Source: Candidatus Kuenenia stuttgartensis
GTDB lineage: Bacteria; Planctomycetota; Planctomycetia; Gemmatales; Gemmataceae
DNA: 64,000 nucleotides
Direction: 5' to 3'
Assembly: GCA_945875585.1 (NCBI GenBank)
Contig: CAMCLK010000010.1
Coordinates: 40,300 to 104,299, forward strand
Shown here: piece by piece, positions 9,263 to 18,549 of the stretch
Numbering within the stretch: position 1 is the stretch's first letter
How the letters are laid out: every line of letters starts with the position of its first letter
Notes under the pieces: model-generated
What the model saw: only the letters and a program-made list of their open reading frames with translations
The model's database searches: none
What the model was told of the DNA's origin: nothing
Program-made: the position numbers and the translations under genes

Positions 9263-9865
9263 TCAATCCGCATCCAAACGTATGATCGCCTCACGGAACT
9301 TTTCGATCACACGTTCCACCGTTCGGGTGGCATAACCTGTTTCCTCAGCAGCTTTTTCCTTGGATTGGTGGCCCAGATAGAGCTCGATAATGCGACGATG
9401 ATCACCTTTGAATTGGTTCAGAGCCACTTCGATCATGTCATTGATTTCTGCTTCTTCGGCTGGGCCGGCTTGTGGGCAAGCAGCCAGGTGTTCTTCCAAA
9501 GTGACCGCAGGCGAACGCGCATTTCCTTCGGCATCCATACGGTCGTTCCGTTTTTTCTGGTGATGAAGTCTGTTGCGGTTTAGGGCCTTACGGATGGTTA
9601 CTTTGGCCAGAAACCCAAACAACGCCTGCCAGTTATCAATGACAAATTCACGGTTAATGTGGCCGTCGAAGAACGATTCCATCACTGAATGCGCCACGCT
9701 CTCGGGGTCTACCTTGGCTCCTAGTCGTGGATCGAGCTTCTTTGAAGCCAGACGAACCACACTTCCGATGTAGCGTTCATAAAGAACCTTTGCAGCAGTT
9801 TGATCCTGCCGGTCCAGACCTTCCATCATGGCGGCAAATGAATCCGATGGGTCAGAGGTGGTCAT
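9263..9865 (-). CDS. ECF-type RNA polymerase sigma factor
   Basis: The 200-residue protein has a sigma-70 region 2 (VRLASKKLDPRLGAKVDPES through the NWQALFGFLAKVTIRKALNR segment, residues 35-95). Its region 4 is a helix-turn-helix (FKGDHRRIIELYLGHQ, then EKAAEETGYATRTVERVIEKF, residues 150-195). This is the layout of the planctomycete-enriched ECF sigma factors, in which region 2 ends with a NRxRLHHQKKR-type segment. No anti-sigma gene is adjacent. The small secreted protein lies downstream on the same strand. Its target promoters are unknown. Confidence 0.87.
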   Translation of the reverse strand: MTTSDPSDSFAAMMEGLDRQDQTAAKVLYERYIGSVVRLASKKLDPRLGAKVDPESVAHSVMESFFDGHINREFVIDNWQALFGFLAKVTIRKALNRNRLHHQKKRNDRMDAEGNARSPAVTLEEHLAACPQAGPAEEAEINDMIEVALNQFKGDHRRIIELYLGHQSKEKAAEETGYATRTVERVIEKFREAIIRLDAD

Positions 9866-10070
9866 GGAGGCTTCCCGGGGTGTTCTGTTAAACTGATCAT
9901 TATAATTAAATCAATAAATTACCTGCTGATGGTAATTATTTGTCGCGTTTTCTACAACTTCTTGTCTTGTAGGGAGTTAACTTGAATTGCTTCAGTTGTG
10001 TGCATTCATGCGATGCGCCAATAGAGGCGTGGTCTTGAAGCATTCAACGCCACAGTAATGAACTGAAATG

Positions 10071-10100
10071 GCCTGAGGGCACACAGACGGCACCTCAGGC
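10071..10100 (-). terminator. Probable terminator of the 10.1-13.4 kb operon
   Basis: GCCTGAGG and CCTCAGGC form an 8-bp stem with a 14-base loop, about 40 bases after the stop at 10138. The downstream T tract is weak, so this is only a probable terminator. Confidence 0.4.
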
Positions 10101-10137
10101 ATTTATCATCATTTATCACGAAATCCCAAAATCCAAG

Positions 10138-11586
10138 TCAGCGGTGGTAGCGAACCGTAATAACAGTATTGGGATCTTCGATGATTAGGTCAACACCTTT
10201 GACCTGATTCTCGATTTTACGCCCAGCTCCGAATTCGCTTGGTTCTTTCGTTGGTGGTTGGCTTGGAGCAGTTCCTCGGGGAGCGGTTGGTGATAATTTT
10301 GGGACATTTGACTCTGATGAACGAGACTTTGCTTGTGATTCGGGCGCACGGGAGGCAACTGGCGGAGGCCGCCGGTTCTGTCGGAAAATTTCACGTGGAG
10401 CTGAACCTACCCGTGGTGGTTCGCTTCCATAGTTCGGTGGCGCTATATTGAAATTGGGTTCGGGTGGAAGTTCTCTTCCAGGCAATTGATTCATTGGCCG
10501 AGCATATGCAAGCCGGTTGGGTTGTTGCATATCGGAAACCATGGTATTGGATATACCTACTGTAATCACGCCTACCGGGCCATTCACTAATTCAGGAAAT
10601 AGACTTCGAACACCTTTACCAAGTGCCACCTGCTCAAATTCTTCGCTGGTCTGATTGTCGATGTGCCATCCGGTGAGTATTGTTTCCCCTGGCACGCCAT
10701 TCTTGCTGGGTTCGACAATATATGCCCGGTACTTTGGCCCCATCAATGGTCTTCCTTTTATATCAAACAGTGGCTCGCCTGTATGATCCAACAATGGTTT
10801 GGTGACCTTGCTGAGTGCAAACTGATCCACGCCATCGAGTTTCATAGAGACCCCGATTTGTTTGCTGGAGTAATTGAGGACGCGTACTTGCACAATTTCT
10901 CCCTTGAACAAGGGAACAAAGGGCTGGCCGTTATCTAGTTCCGGTTCGACCGTGGTTAACTTTTCTTTCGAATTCATAGGACGCTTCAGAATTTCAACAG
11001 CATACGGACTGTCCTGAAATGCCTTGACCTGCGTCCCGCCAATGAAAGGCTCATGCTTATTTTTGACAGGAAGAGCTCCATTGTTGGGTAAAACAGCCGT
11101 CTTTCCTTGTAATTGCGCTGTATTCGTTGCGTTGATAAGGGTGGTTTCGATTGGGGTGAATTCTGCCAATTCGCGGCCATTTGTCTCGTCCAATAATCGA
11201 ACCGAAACCTTTACACGTGTTTTGTCAACTCCATCCTTGTCCTGGAATGTTTCTGAGGTGTATGTGCCGAACACGATGGTCGTCGCCTTATCGTTGATAC
11301 TAGATCCGAATGCCAGTTTGAATTCATTGGCCAATAATCCACCAGTATTGGCCTGATCTGCAGGAATGCTGGTAAACGCTCCAATTTTGACTTGAATGGC
11401 CTTTTTCTTTTCCTGAAGGTGACGGGCCACTTTTTGAGCAACCGTTGTCGACATGGATCTCAATTCGCCAATAGCAGGAGTAACCTCGCTGCGTGCCACG
11501 CTACAAAATATTTCTGTAAGCAATATGGCCATGAATGCTGTTAAAATCCAATGGCTCTGTCGGCCCAAGCAGTTCTTGATAATCAC
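10138..11586 (-). CDS. Exported protein of unknown function, proline-rich C-terminus
   Basis: I do not recognise this protein of about 482 residues. The GTG at 11586 was chosen because a GGAGG lies eight bases before it and the protein then starts with a basic stretch and a hydrophobic core (AFMAILLTEIFCSVA), a good signal peptide. Earlier in-frame starts exist at 11601 (ATG) and 11610 (GTG). The first 150 mature residues alternate strand and helix and include KIGAFTSIP and VSVRLLDETNGRELAEF, which vaguely recall periplasmic LpoB/FlgO-like domains. This is not a firm match. The region around residues 370-460 is rich in proline and serine. It follows the diheme cytochrome gene within about 25 bases, so the two are likely co-expressed. 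Confidence 0.6.
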   Translation of the reverse strand: MIIKNCLGRQSHWILTAFMAILLTEIFCSVARSEVTPAIGELRSMSTTVAQKVARHLQEKKKAIQVKIGAFTSIPADQANTGGLLANEFKLAFGSSINDKATTIVFGTYTSETFQDKDGVDKTRVKVSVRLLDETNGRELAEFTPIETTLINATNTAQLQGKTAVLPNNGALPVKNKHEPFIGGTQVKAFQDSPYAVEILKRPMNSKEKLTTVEPELDNGQPFVPLFKGEIVQVRVLNYSSKQIGVSMKLDGVDQFALSKVTKPLLDHTGEPLFDIKGRPLMGPKYRAYIVEPSKNGVPGETILTGWHIDNQTSEEFEQVALGKGVRSLFPELVNGPVGVITVGISNTMVSDMQQPNRLAYARPMNQLPGRELPPEPNFNIAPPNYGSEPPRVGSAPREIFRQNRRPPPVASRAPESQAKSRSSESNVPKLSPTAPRGTAPSQPPTKEPSEFGAGRKIENQVKGVDLIIEDPNTVITVRYHR

Positions 11587-11612
11587 GACACAATCCTCCA
11601 TATTTGACACGG

Positions 11613-13409
11613 TTACCGTAACACAGGAAAGTAAAGATAACTTTCAGCCACCTTTTGCATCAAGGACCCACCACTGTCGGTGGCGTCCCACTGGTAGCGT
11701 GGCAACACACCTTTCCTTTCAATCACCGATTCGAGCGCCAATTCACGACGTTTTTCCTTGCCAATATCATTCAGTTTATCCAAATTTTTCAAGTAAAGTT
11801 CGGAAGCAATATCGGCAGCATCAAGGTGCCTCTGGTAGCGAGTCACGACCTCTGTGACTGGTTCCCTGAATTGCGTGATTGGCACCTTTTTTCCAGCCGG
11901 AGTTCGGATCACTGTTCCCATTGTTGCTTCGAGAGCTTTCAAAAAACGTGCTTTGTCTTCCTCCACATGCTTGTCCATTACTTTTTGGGTTGGATGAAGC
12001 AGGCCAACCTTTTCGCGCGCTTTGCCAAAAAGAGCGTTACTGTCGCGAATTGTATCTTCAACGGGGATCATGCCGTGCCGATGGCATGCCATGCAACTCA
12101 CGCCGTTCAAAATCAGGGGCGTTCCGGAAACCTTTTTATCGTCGCTGACAACATCCACTGGGCCGGCATCGATGCGGTTGTCGTTGCCATCCACGAGGAG
12201 GTAAGCCTGTAGTCCATTGGGCAGGTTAAAGATTAGCTCGCCGCCATCGTGCTTGAATGCGAGTTCTGGAAATGGATGCCCCCTGTAGATCGGTCCGAGC
12301 GGGAATCGGGCGATATTCGCACGCGCGTTGTCTTGGCGAAAATCGTAGCTTTTCCAGTAGGCACCCTGTTTTGTGACATGGCGTTCCACCAAACGGTTCT
12401 GTCCGCTGACACCACTTCGGGCAAACCCAGCCCGTACTACCTTGCTATTACTGATATTTTCGTTCGCATTCACATTCAACCTTTGCTCAAGGGCACTGGC
12501 ACTTTTTGGTAATTCCAGAAGAGCGTGGTAAAGAGTTGGCTGGGTTGCTGCCATCACGAACCAATCTGAACGCACCCATGCCTGATGGCTTCCGGAGAGG
12601 GATTCAATCTGCGCGTCGGCGTCCGCCAATTCTTGATCGTCGATATTTCTATATTTTAATCCATACGGATACAGGTTTTCTATGTTTTTCCATGGTCTTT
12701 CAAGGTTTTGGTTCCAGCCGAGTGTGCGGATATCGACAGCGTAAAGAATACCAAGCTCCCCGCCCACCGGAACTTCACGGGGGAGGCTGATCGATTCGAG
12801 CCAACTCAGGCTGTTGAGGACCTTGGCAAGACCAGCTCTTTGATACCGGAGGTCTTCCTCGTCAAAATGATGGTTATTGTGGTTGTGTACAAGACTGAAG
12901 TAGCGTGTGTTCTGCTGTTCTGCTTTCAACATCGCTGCACGCTGCAGATCGTCACGAATGGCCAAGATCATCTGCTTGAGCGAAATGAATGGCCGAGCGG
13001 TAGTTGCTTGGTATGGTGGCGCCCCTGATTCGATCCATTTCCGAATCACTGAACGCTGGGCATCTCCAAAGTCGTGTCTTTCGCTAGACGGCGGTAAGGG
13101 CATCCTTTTCTGAATGGCATCCCACAACGTTGATTCTTTCAGGCTATGTGGCACCACCACTGCTTCGGGGGTTGCGTTTACCATGGAATCATGTTTGAGA
13201 ACGTCAAAACCGTACCCAATGCTGGATCCCGTTCCATTGTGGCACCGGTGGCAATGTTCCTTGAAGATGCGCCTGACCTGTGCTGGCAATGATTCATTTT
13301 CCTGGCTTCGGGCCAATCTGTTTCCCGGCAAAACAACCACAAACGCAAGTATGGCGAGTTTAAACACGCATTTCCTGAAGATGTGGTGTCCTGTTGTGGT
13401 AAACATCAT
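11613..13409 (-). CDS. Secreted diheme cytochrome c-like protein
   Basis: The 598-residue protein starts with a signal peptide (core LAILAFVVVLPGNRLA). It contains two heme c attachment motifs, CHRCH at residues 53-57 and CMACH at 439-443. The first lies in a PSCyt1-like planctomycete cytochrome domain. The second follows a LILNGVSCMACHRHGM segment typical of c-type domains in oxidoreductases. The middle 350 residues do not match a family I know. It is probably an exported electron-transfer or redox-enzyme subunit. It is the first gene of a two-gene operon with the exported protein that follows. Confidence 0.75.
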   Translation of the reverse strand: MMFTTTGHHIFRKCVFKLAILAFVVVLPGNRLARSQENESLPAQVRRIFKEHCHRCHNGTGSSIGYGFDVLKHDSMVNATPEAVVVPHSLKESTLWDAIQKRMPLPPSSERHDFGDAQRSVIRKWIESGAPPYQATTARPFISLKQMILAIRDDLQRAAMLKAEQQNTRYFSLVHNHNNHHFDEEDLRYQRAGLAKVLNSLSWLESISLPREVPVGGELGILYAVDIRTLGWNQNLERPWKNIENLYPYGLKYRNIDDQELADADAQIESLSGSHQAWVRSDWFVMAATQPTLYHALLELPKSASALEQRLNVNANENISNSKVVRAGFARSGVSGQNRLVERHVTKQGAYWKSYDFRQDNARANIARFPLGPIYRGHPFPELAFKHDGGELIFNLPNGLQAYLLVDGNDNRIDAGPVDVVSDDKKVSGTPLILNGVSCMACHRHGMIPVEDTIRDSNALFGKAREKVGLLHPTQKVMDKHVEEDKARFLKALEATMGTVIRTPAGKKVPITQFREPVTEVVTRYQRHLDAADIASELYLKNLDKLNDIGKEKRRELALESVIERKGVLPRYQWDATDSGGSLMQKVAESYLYFPVLR

Positions 13410-13636
13410 GCAAGGTTCCCGAAGCTAAGTGCTGGGCTGATGAGACAGCCCTATAACCCTCTAATCACTTTTTGAGTTCCCGGGATGACAAAAAATGTGG
13501 GAACTTTTTTGCCAATCAACCAGTTATTTGCAACATGAGCTGTAGCATCACCATATTGGTTTTATCGGGCACCTGTTTTCAGTTGCCATTCCCTCGAACA
13601 GGTGCCGATTTCAGTCTATTCAACTATGATGGCATC

Positions 13637-14200
13637 ATGACAGCACGGCTTGAACCGGATGTGGACTCCCTTGTGGAGCAGGCAGCTCTTGGCGATGCCC
13701 GCTCGTTTGATGAGCTCGTGGAAGCTTTTTCACTGCGCCTTTTGCGATTCCTGACATTGACCCGGGGGTTGCCTCTTCACCGCGCTGAAGACGTGGCGCA
13801 GGAAGTGTGGATCAAAGTTTGGAAGGCTCTACCTCGCAGGAAGCCCGGCCCTTTTTTGGGTTGGTTGCTCACCATAGCGCGTAACGCTGCCACCGATGAC
13901 CAGAAATCGGCCTATCATCGCTTGGTGCGGCAAGACACTGAAGAAGGAATTCTGCCCCATGTGGCATCTGGCGAAACTCAACAATCCCATGAATCGGATG
14001 TCGCATTGGTATCCGAGCGTTTGGCAGCGTGCCTCGAAAAACTTGATCTAGAACGCAAGCAAGTGATTGAACGTTTTGCTGCTGGGGAATCTCAAGATGA
14101 TATCGCACAGATGTTGCTGATTCCGCTCGGTACTGTCAAAAGCCGCTTGAGCCGCGGTAGGCAGGATTTGAAAGTCTGCCTGGGAGATCTGGCGCCATGA
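13637..14200 (+). CDS. ECF-type RNA polymerase sigma factor
   Basis: The 187-residue sigma factor starts at an ATG at 13637 (MTARLEPDVDSLVEQ). The frame is open further upstream, but that part has no sigma-factor character. Region 2 is seen in SFDELVEAFSLRLLRFLTL and in HRAEDVAQEVWIKVWKAL, and region 4 in ESQDDIAQMLLIPLGTVKSR, the standard helix-turn-helix. Its stop overlaps the ATG of the next gene by four bases (ATGA), so the two are translationally coupled. That arrangement is usual for ECF sigma/anti-sigma pairs. Confidence 0.88.
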   Translation: MTARLEPDVDSLVEQAALGDARSFDELVEAFSLRLLRFLTLTRGLPLHRAEDVAQEVWIKVWKALPRRKPGPFLGWLLTIARNAATDDQKSAYHRLVRQDTEEGILPHVASGETQQSHESDVALVSERLAACLEKLDLERKQVIERFAAGESQDDIAQMLLIPLGTVKSRLSRGRQDLKVCLGDLAP

Positions 14201-15159
14201 CCGCTCTGTTTCTGGACATGCCGGAAGACAGAAACCATCTGCCGGTATGGCTTGAATGCGTTGTTCTCTCGCCGGATCTGCCGCGGCTTGTGACGGAATT
14301 GAAGGTTATTCACGGAGTTCCCGCGCATCAACTTTCCTTGATGGATGCTATGTTTGGCTACTCGCAAACCGTTTTGGAATCGGGACTTGTTTCATTACCC
14401 CCACCAGTGCTTTCTCGCCTGCTGAGGCAACCCGATCTCCTGCCGAAATTGCGCGACTGGGTGCTTGAATCGGGCGGATCCTATTGGGATAGCATCGAAG
14501 CTACCGATGCTCTGTCATCCTCGACACAGCGGATCGTGGAGCATGTCCGCAAAAGCATGGCTTCCAAAACCCTCATGGCAGACCGGCGCCGATCATTGAC
14601 CAAAGGAGTTCTCCTGTTTCTTGCCATGGCGGCATCGGTAGCCATCTTTCTTGTTTGGCACCGGTACGAAGTGAACAAGATTTCGCAGATTCTTGCCAAA
14701 ACTTATGAAGATAATGAGCAGCTTCGACTCGACAATGATCTCCTAAAGCAACGCCTTGCGCCAGTTCCGGTACCTCCGTTGGCGCCCGGTTGGGGATTCG
14801 CGCGTAGGGAAGATCTGGCCACTCTAGAAGGGGACGACGCCAAATTGACCAAATTGTCGGGACTTGCTTTGGAATGGGGCAAGAAACAGCCTCAAAATTC
14901 TCTAGAACTTGCCAAACGATTGTTGGAATTCCGGCAGGGGTGTTCTGGCCTCCTCCTTAATCCGCCACCGCTGACCAAGCCCCAGCAGGTTTGGTTTGCA
15001 GCTCGCTGCGGCGATTGGGCATCTTCTATCGAACAGCAACTTCATGCGCTGGAATCTGGCGCCGATTTCCGCAAAGCGCTGGAAAATGCCAATTCCCTGT
15101 TTGTTTCGATTGCCAAGGAATTGACCGACCGGGCCAAAGCGCCATCAAATTCAGGTTGA
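14197..15159 (+). CDS. Membrane-anchored putative anti-sigma partner
   Basis: The 320-residue protein is encoded with a four-base overlap after an ECF sigma-factor gene. It has an N-terminal cytoplasmic-looking region of about 135 residues, one membrane span (residues 137-155), a predicted coiled coil just after it (about 160-187) and a C-terminal domain rich in Leu, Lys and Trp. The zinc anti-sigma motif HxxxCxxC is absent. The anti-sigma role is inferred only from coupling and topology. The outer domain would then be the sensor. Confidence 0.6.
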   Translation: MTALFLDMPEDRNHLPVWLECVVLSPDLPRLVTELKVIHGVPAHQLSLMDAMFGYSQTVLESGLVSLPPPVLSRLLRQPDLLPKLRDWVLESGGSYWDSIEATDALSSSTQRIVEHVRKSMASKTLMADRRRSLTKGVLLFLAMAASVAIFLVWHRYEVNKISQILAKTYEDNEQLRLDNDLLKQRLAPVPVPPLAPGWGFARREDLATLEGDDAKLTKLSGLALEWGKKQPQNSLELAKRLLEFRQGCSGLLLNPPPLTKPQQVWFAARCGDWASSIEQQLHALESGADFRKALENANSLFVSIAKELTDRAKAPSNSG

Positions 15160-15270
15160 CCAATTTTTTCTTGTCGCGGGAACCATCTGCTCGGTGATTC
15201 GTTAGGAGTGCGGGGGACGGCAAGTGCCTTACCCAACAACCAGCGAGATCCTGACACAGGTGGAGCAACC

Positions 15271-15684
15271 ATGAAAAACTGCATCATGATGGTCGTGGCT
15301 GCGGTAGGGCTATGCGCGATAGGTACGATTGCCGAAGCGAACTACCCGCATTATTACAAGGCCAAGTGGTATCCTAGGTATGTTGGTACAATGGTGACGT
15401 ACTACTACTCGAACTACTACTACGCACCAGACCGCTATCACGTTTGCTACTACTACCCGGAACGTGGCCGCCGACACATTTATTACTACAACTGGGAGCG
15501 CAAAGTTTACTGGGGCCGCTTTGATTTTGAATCCGGCAAATACTCACTGCTCGACCAGAAGGACCGCAAGGAAAACCTTGGCGACATTCCGGAAAGTGCC
15601 TTCCCGAAACCGGTCGCCTTGGATCAGGTCAAGATTCCGGGTACCGACCTGAACATCACCGCACCCCCAGTCCTTCCAGACTGA
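15271..15684 (+). CDS. Tyrosine-rich small secreted protein
   Basis: The 137-residue protein has a signal peptide (KNCIMMVVAAVGLCAIGTIAEA) followed by a segment extremely rich in tyrosine, with repeated YYY runs (VTYYYSNYYYAPDRYH, CYYYPERG, HIYYYNW). The second half is ordinary and ends in a short proline-containing tail. The start at 15271 is supported by a GGAG eight to ten bases upstream and by the signal peptide. No enzymatic motif is seen. The composition suggests a surface or structural protein. It is followed by a strong terminator. Confidence 0.7.
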   Translation: MKNCIMMVVAAVGLCAIGTIAEANYPHYYKAKWYPRYVGTMVTYYYSNYYYAPDRYHVCYYYPERGRRHIYYYNWERKVYWGRFDFESGKYSLLDQKDRKENLGDIPESAFPKPVALDQVKIPGTDLNITAPPVLPD

Positions 15685-15711
15685 TGTGTGATGGCAAATG
15701 AATCAATGCGC

Positions 15712-15744
15712 GCGCAGCCGGGTCGTCCCCCGGCTGCGCTTTTT
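15712..15744 (+). terminator. Rho-independent terminator after the tyrosine-rich gene
   Basis: GCGCAGCCGGG and CCCGGCTGCGC form a perfect 11-bp stem with a six-base loop, followed by five T residues. Confidence 0.9.
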
Positions 15745-15830
15745 AATGTTTTCGCAGAACGGTGTCTCGACCGTAAGCATTTCGGTGATAATCAAATAGG
15801 AACGATTCCACCGCACTGGAGATTAGGAAC

Positions 15831-16958
15831 ATGCGCTTAATACATCCTGTACTCTATGTTTTGTTGGCAACGGCCATTACCACAGGAACTCCTGTTTACG
15901 GACAGGTAGCGTCTCAGCCAGCGGCACCACGCAAATGGGCTCTACTTGTGGGGGTGAACAGCTACCAAAACCGCAACCTTGTTCCCCTTAAATTTGCCGA
16001 GAGAGATGTCACGGAACTGGGAAAGGTTCTCAAGGGTGGAGGTTTCGAGGTTCGCGTGCTGACAGGTAACCAGACCATTGCCAAGAAGTATCGTGAGGAA
16101 CTACAAAAAATGTTGAAACAGTTGAATCGCAACGATCTGCTGCTATTGGCTTTTTCCGGTCATGGTGTTCAGGTGCGAGTCGATAATCTGGAACAGCCTT
16201 GCTTCTGCCCGTTCGATGCCGTTCCCAGCGACCCATCCACCATGATATTGCTGTCTGGAGTTTTAAAAGATCTCCGTAATCAAGGAGCGGGTACTAATCT
16301 CGTTCTGGTAGATGCCTGCCGCGATATTTCTGATGCAAACAGGGGTTCCAGATCCGGTATCGACGGGAACCGGGTGGAAAATTTGCCTGAGGGAACAGCG
16401 CTGTTTTTTTCCTGTTCTAGCCGTCAGCGCGCGATGGAAACAGAGAAGGCTGGTGGCGGGCACGGCGTATTCTTTCACAGTGTTTTGGAAGGATTACGTG
16501 GCAATCCTTCGACGCGGGATGATAAGGGCAACGTCACCTGGGGCCGGCTGACCAATTATGTGAGCGAAAGGGTGGGAGCCAACGCGGCCCTATGGTTCAA
16601 TGAAAATGAGCGTCAGGTGCCCCACAAGGTGGAAAATCTCACCAAAGTGCCGCCGTTGATGGTAGCTGCTTCCGGTGCCGTTGAAAAAGAATTACCGCCC
16701 ATGCGGCCTGATCAGAAACTACGCTTGGGCGGAAAATTGGGAGGCCTTCTGAAGAAAGAATTACAAAAAGACAAGGCCGATCCTGCCATCGACAGGAAGG
16801 ATGCTATTCTCGATGGGGCAGATAAAATAGTCGATGGAGTGTTGAATATTATTCGTGATCAACCCGGCAATCGCCCCAATTCCGACAACCCCAGACCTAA
16901 GCCCAAAGAAGGCAAATCTAGGATCCAACCCAAAGCGAAAGTTGCGGACGCCGGTTGA
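15831..16958 (+). CDS. Exported caspase-like (peptidase C14) protein
   Basis: The 375-residue protein has a signal peptide (residues 1-25) and a caspase-fold domain from about residue 35 to 270. The family landmarks are ALLVGVNSYQ at the first strand, the catalytic His in LLLLAFSGHGVQ (H111) and the catalytic Cys in LVLVDACRD (C163). After about residue 285 the sequence becomes charged and low in complexity, rich in Lys, Asp and Pro. Such exported orthocaspase-like proteins are frequent in planctomycetes, but their substrates are mostly unknown. It stands alone between two transcription units and overlaps nothing once rimO is started at 17092. Confidence 0.85.
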   Translation: MRLIHPVLYVLLATAITTGTPVYGQVASQPAAPRKWALLVGVNSYQNRNLVPLKFAERDVTELGKVLKGGGFEVRVLTGNQTIAKKYREELQKMLKQLNRNDLLLLAFSGHGVQVRVDNLEQPCFCPFDAVPSDPSTMILLSGVLKDLRNQGAGTNLVLVDACRDISDANRGSRSGIDGNRVENLPEGTALFFSCSSRQRAMETEKAGGGHGVFFHSVLEGLRGNPSTRDDKGNVTWGRLTNYVSERVGANAALWFNENERQVPHKVENLTKVPPLMVAASGAVEKELPPMRPDQKLRLGGKLGGLLKKELQKDKADPAIDRKDAILDGADKIVDGVLNIIRDQPGNRPNSDNPRPKPKEGKSRIQPKAKVADAG

Positions 16959-17091
16959 TCTGTTTCGAGCATTTTCTCGGACAAGCACAGCGAGACCCAT
17001 GCCGGTTATTCAGCCGGCTAGAAACCTGTCGGGAACAGTGCTTCCCGTGGCTCGCCTTTCCCGACCCGGTGCGATGGATTATTGTATATTC

Positions 17092-18516
17092 ATGAGTACC
17101 ACTACCGCTGACGATACCAACAGTTCATCTGCTCCCCGCGAACGTGGCACTTTTGCGTTCGTAAGCTTGGGGTGCCCCAAAAATCTCGTGGATTCCGAAA
17201 GAATGCTCGGAAAGCTTGCCATGGAGGGTTTCTCCTTGGTGGGTGATGCTGCCGAAGCAGATGTCGTGGTCGTGAATACCTGCGGATTCATTGAGCCGGC
17301 GCGGCAGGAATCGCTGGGCGTGCTCCGTGAAATGGTGGAACTGAAGACCGGCGGGAAGGTGAAGGCAGTCATTGCCGCCGGTTGTCTGGCTGAACGCGAC
17401 CGTGAAGGTTTGCGCGATCAAGTACCCGGACTCGACCACTTGGTGGGCGTCTTTGGTCGGGAAGAGATTGCTCAGGCCGTTGAGTTAAGTCTTGAACGTA
17501 TCGGCGCCAAGCGAGGCAAAAAGCGCATTGCCGTTGAAGAACTCAAAGGTATTTTCAGCCCGGCACCGGTCAAGGCGCTTGAAGACACCGCACGCTTGCG
17601 AGCAACTCCCCAGCATTATGCCTACCTCAAAATATCCGAGGGATGTGACAGGCTCTGCACGTTCTGCGCCATCCCCCAAATGCGTGGAAAGCATGTCAGC
17701 AAGGCCATTGAAGAAATTGTCCGCGAAGCGCGTGAACTCATCAGCGACGGCGTGCGTGAACTTTGCTTGGTTGCCCAAGACAGTACTTATTACGGCATCG
17801 ATCTTTATGGCGAGCCGCGTTTGGCGCCCCTCTTGCGCGAACTCGATGCGCTGGACGGCCTCGACTGGATCCGGTTGCATTATGCCTATCCGGAGCATGT
17901 GACAGACGAACTGGTCGATGTGCTGGCCAATGCGCGCCATATCGTGCCTTACATCGACATGCCGCTTCAGCACATATCCGACCGGGTCCTCAGGCGCATG
18001 AACCGCAAAACCACACGCGCTGCTACCGAAGAAATTGTCGGCCGCCTCAGGCAGCGTATTCCCGGGCTGGTGCTCCGTTCTACTTTTTTGGTGGGTTTCC
18101 CGGGCGAAACCGAGGCGGAGTTCAACGAACTGGTCGACTGGGTACGCGAGGCCAAAATCGAGCGATTGGGCGTTTTTCCCTACAGCCACGAGCCCACAAC
18201 TCCTTCCGCCAAACTTGACGGTGCTGTTCCAGAAGAAGAGAAGTTGCGTCGCCGCGATGTCTTGATGGCCACCCAGCAAGAGGTGGCATTTGCCCATGCG
18301 GAATCGCGCGTTGGCCAAACGCTGGCGGTGATTATTGACGGACCAGATCCGGAAATGCCGGGGTGGTACTTGGGCCGCACCATGGCGGATGCGCCGGATA
18401 TCGACCCCGTAGCCCGCATCAAGGCAAAATCCCTTGAAAGTGGCTCCATCATTCAGGCTGATATCACTGGTTTTGATGGTTACGATCTGTTGGGCCGCCC
18501 TGCAAGGCGGCGATGA
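17092..18516 (+). CDS. rimO: Ribosomal protein S12 methylthiotransferase RimO
   Basis: The 474-residue radical-SAM enzyme adds a methylthio group to an Asp of ribosomal protein S12. The N-terminal MTTase domain carries three cluster-ligand Cys (SLGCPKN, VNTCGF, AAGCLAE). The radical-SAM motif is CDRLCTFC, and a TRAM-like domain closes the protein. The S12-type SLGCPKNLVDSE signature separates RimO from MiaB. The ATG at 17092 was chosen because the longer frame runs back into the caspase gene and has no family similarity. An alternative ATG lies six codons upstream. Confidence 0.93.
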   Translation: MSTTTADDTNSSSAPRERGTFAFVSLGCPKNLVDSERMLGKLAMEGFSLVGDAAEADVVVVNTCGFIEPARQESLGVLREMVELKTGGKVKAVIAAGCLAERDREGLRDQVPGLDHLVGVFGREEIAQAVELSLERIGAKRGKKRIAVEELKGIFSPAPVKALEDTARLRATPQHYAYLKISEGCDRLCTFCAIPQMRGKHVSKAIEEIVREARELISDGVRELCLVAQDSTYYGIDLYGEPRLAPLLRELDALDGLDWIRLHYAYPEHVTDELVDVLANARHIVPYIDMPLQHISDRVLRRMNRKTTRAATEEIVGRLRQRIPGLVLRSTFLVGFPGETEAEFNELVDWVREAKIERLGVFPYSHEPTTPSAKLDGAVPEEEKLRRRDVLMATQQEVAFAHAESRVGQTLAVIIDGPDPEMPGWYLGRTMADAPDIDPVARIKAKSLESGSIIQADITGFDGYDLLGRPARRR

Positions 18517-18549
18517 CAGTCGTTCTGCCAATACACGGTAGATAATTCC

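Noticed and set aside
17485..18531. A minus-strand frame opposite rimO
   Set aside because: It is a shadow of the well-supported rimO gene.
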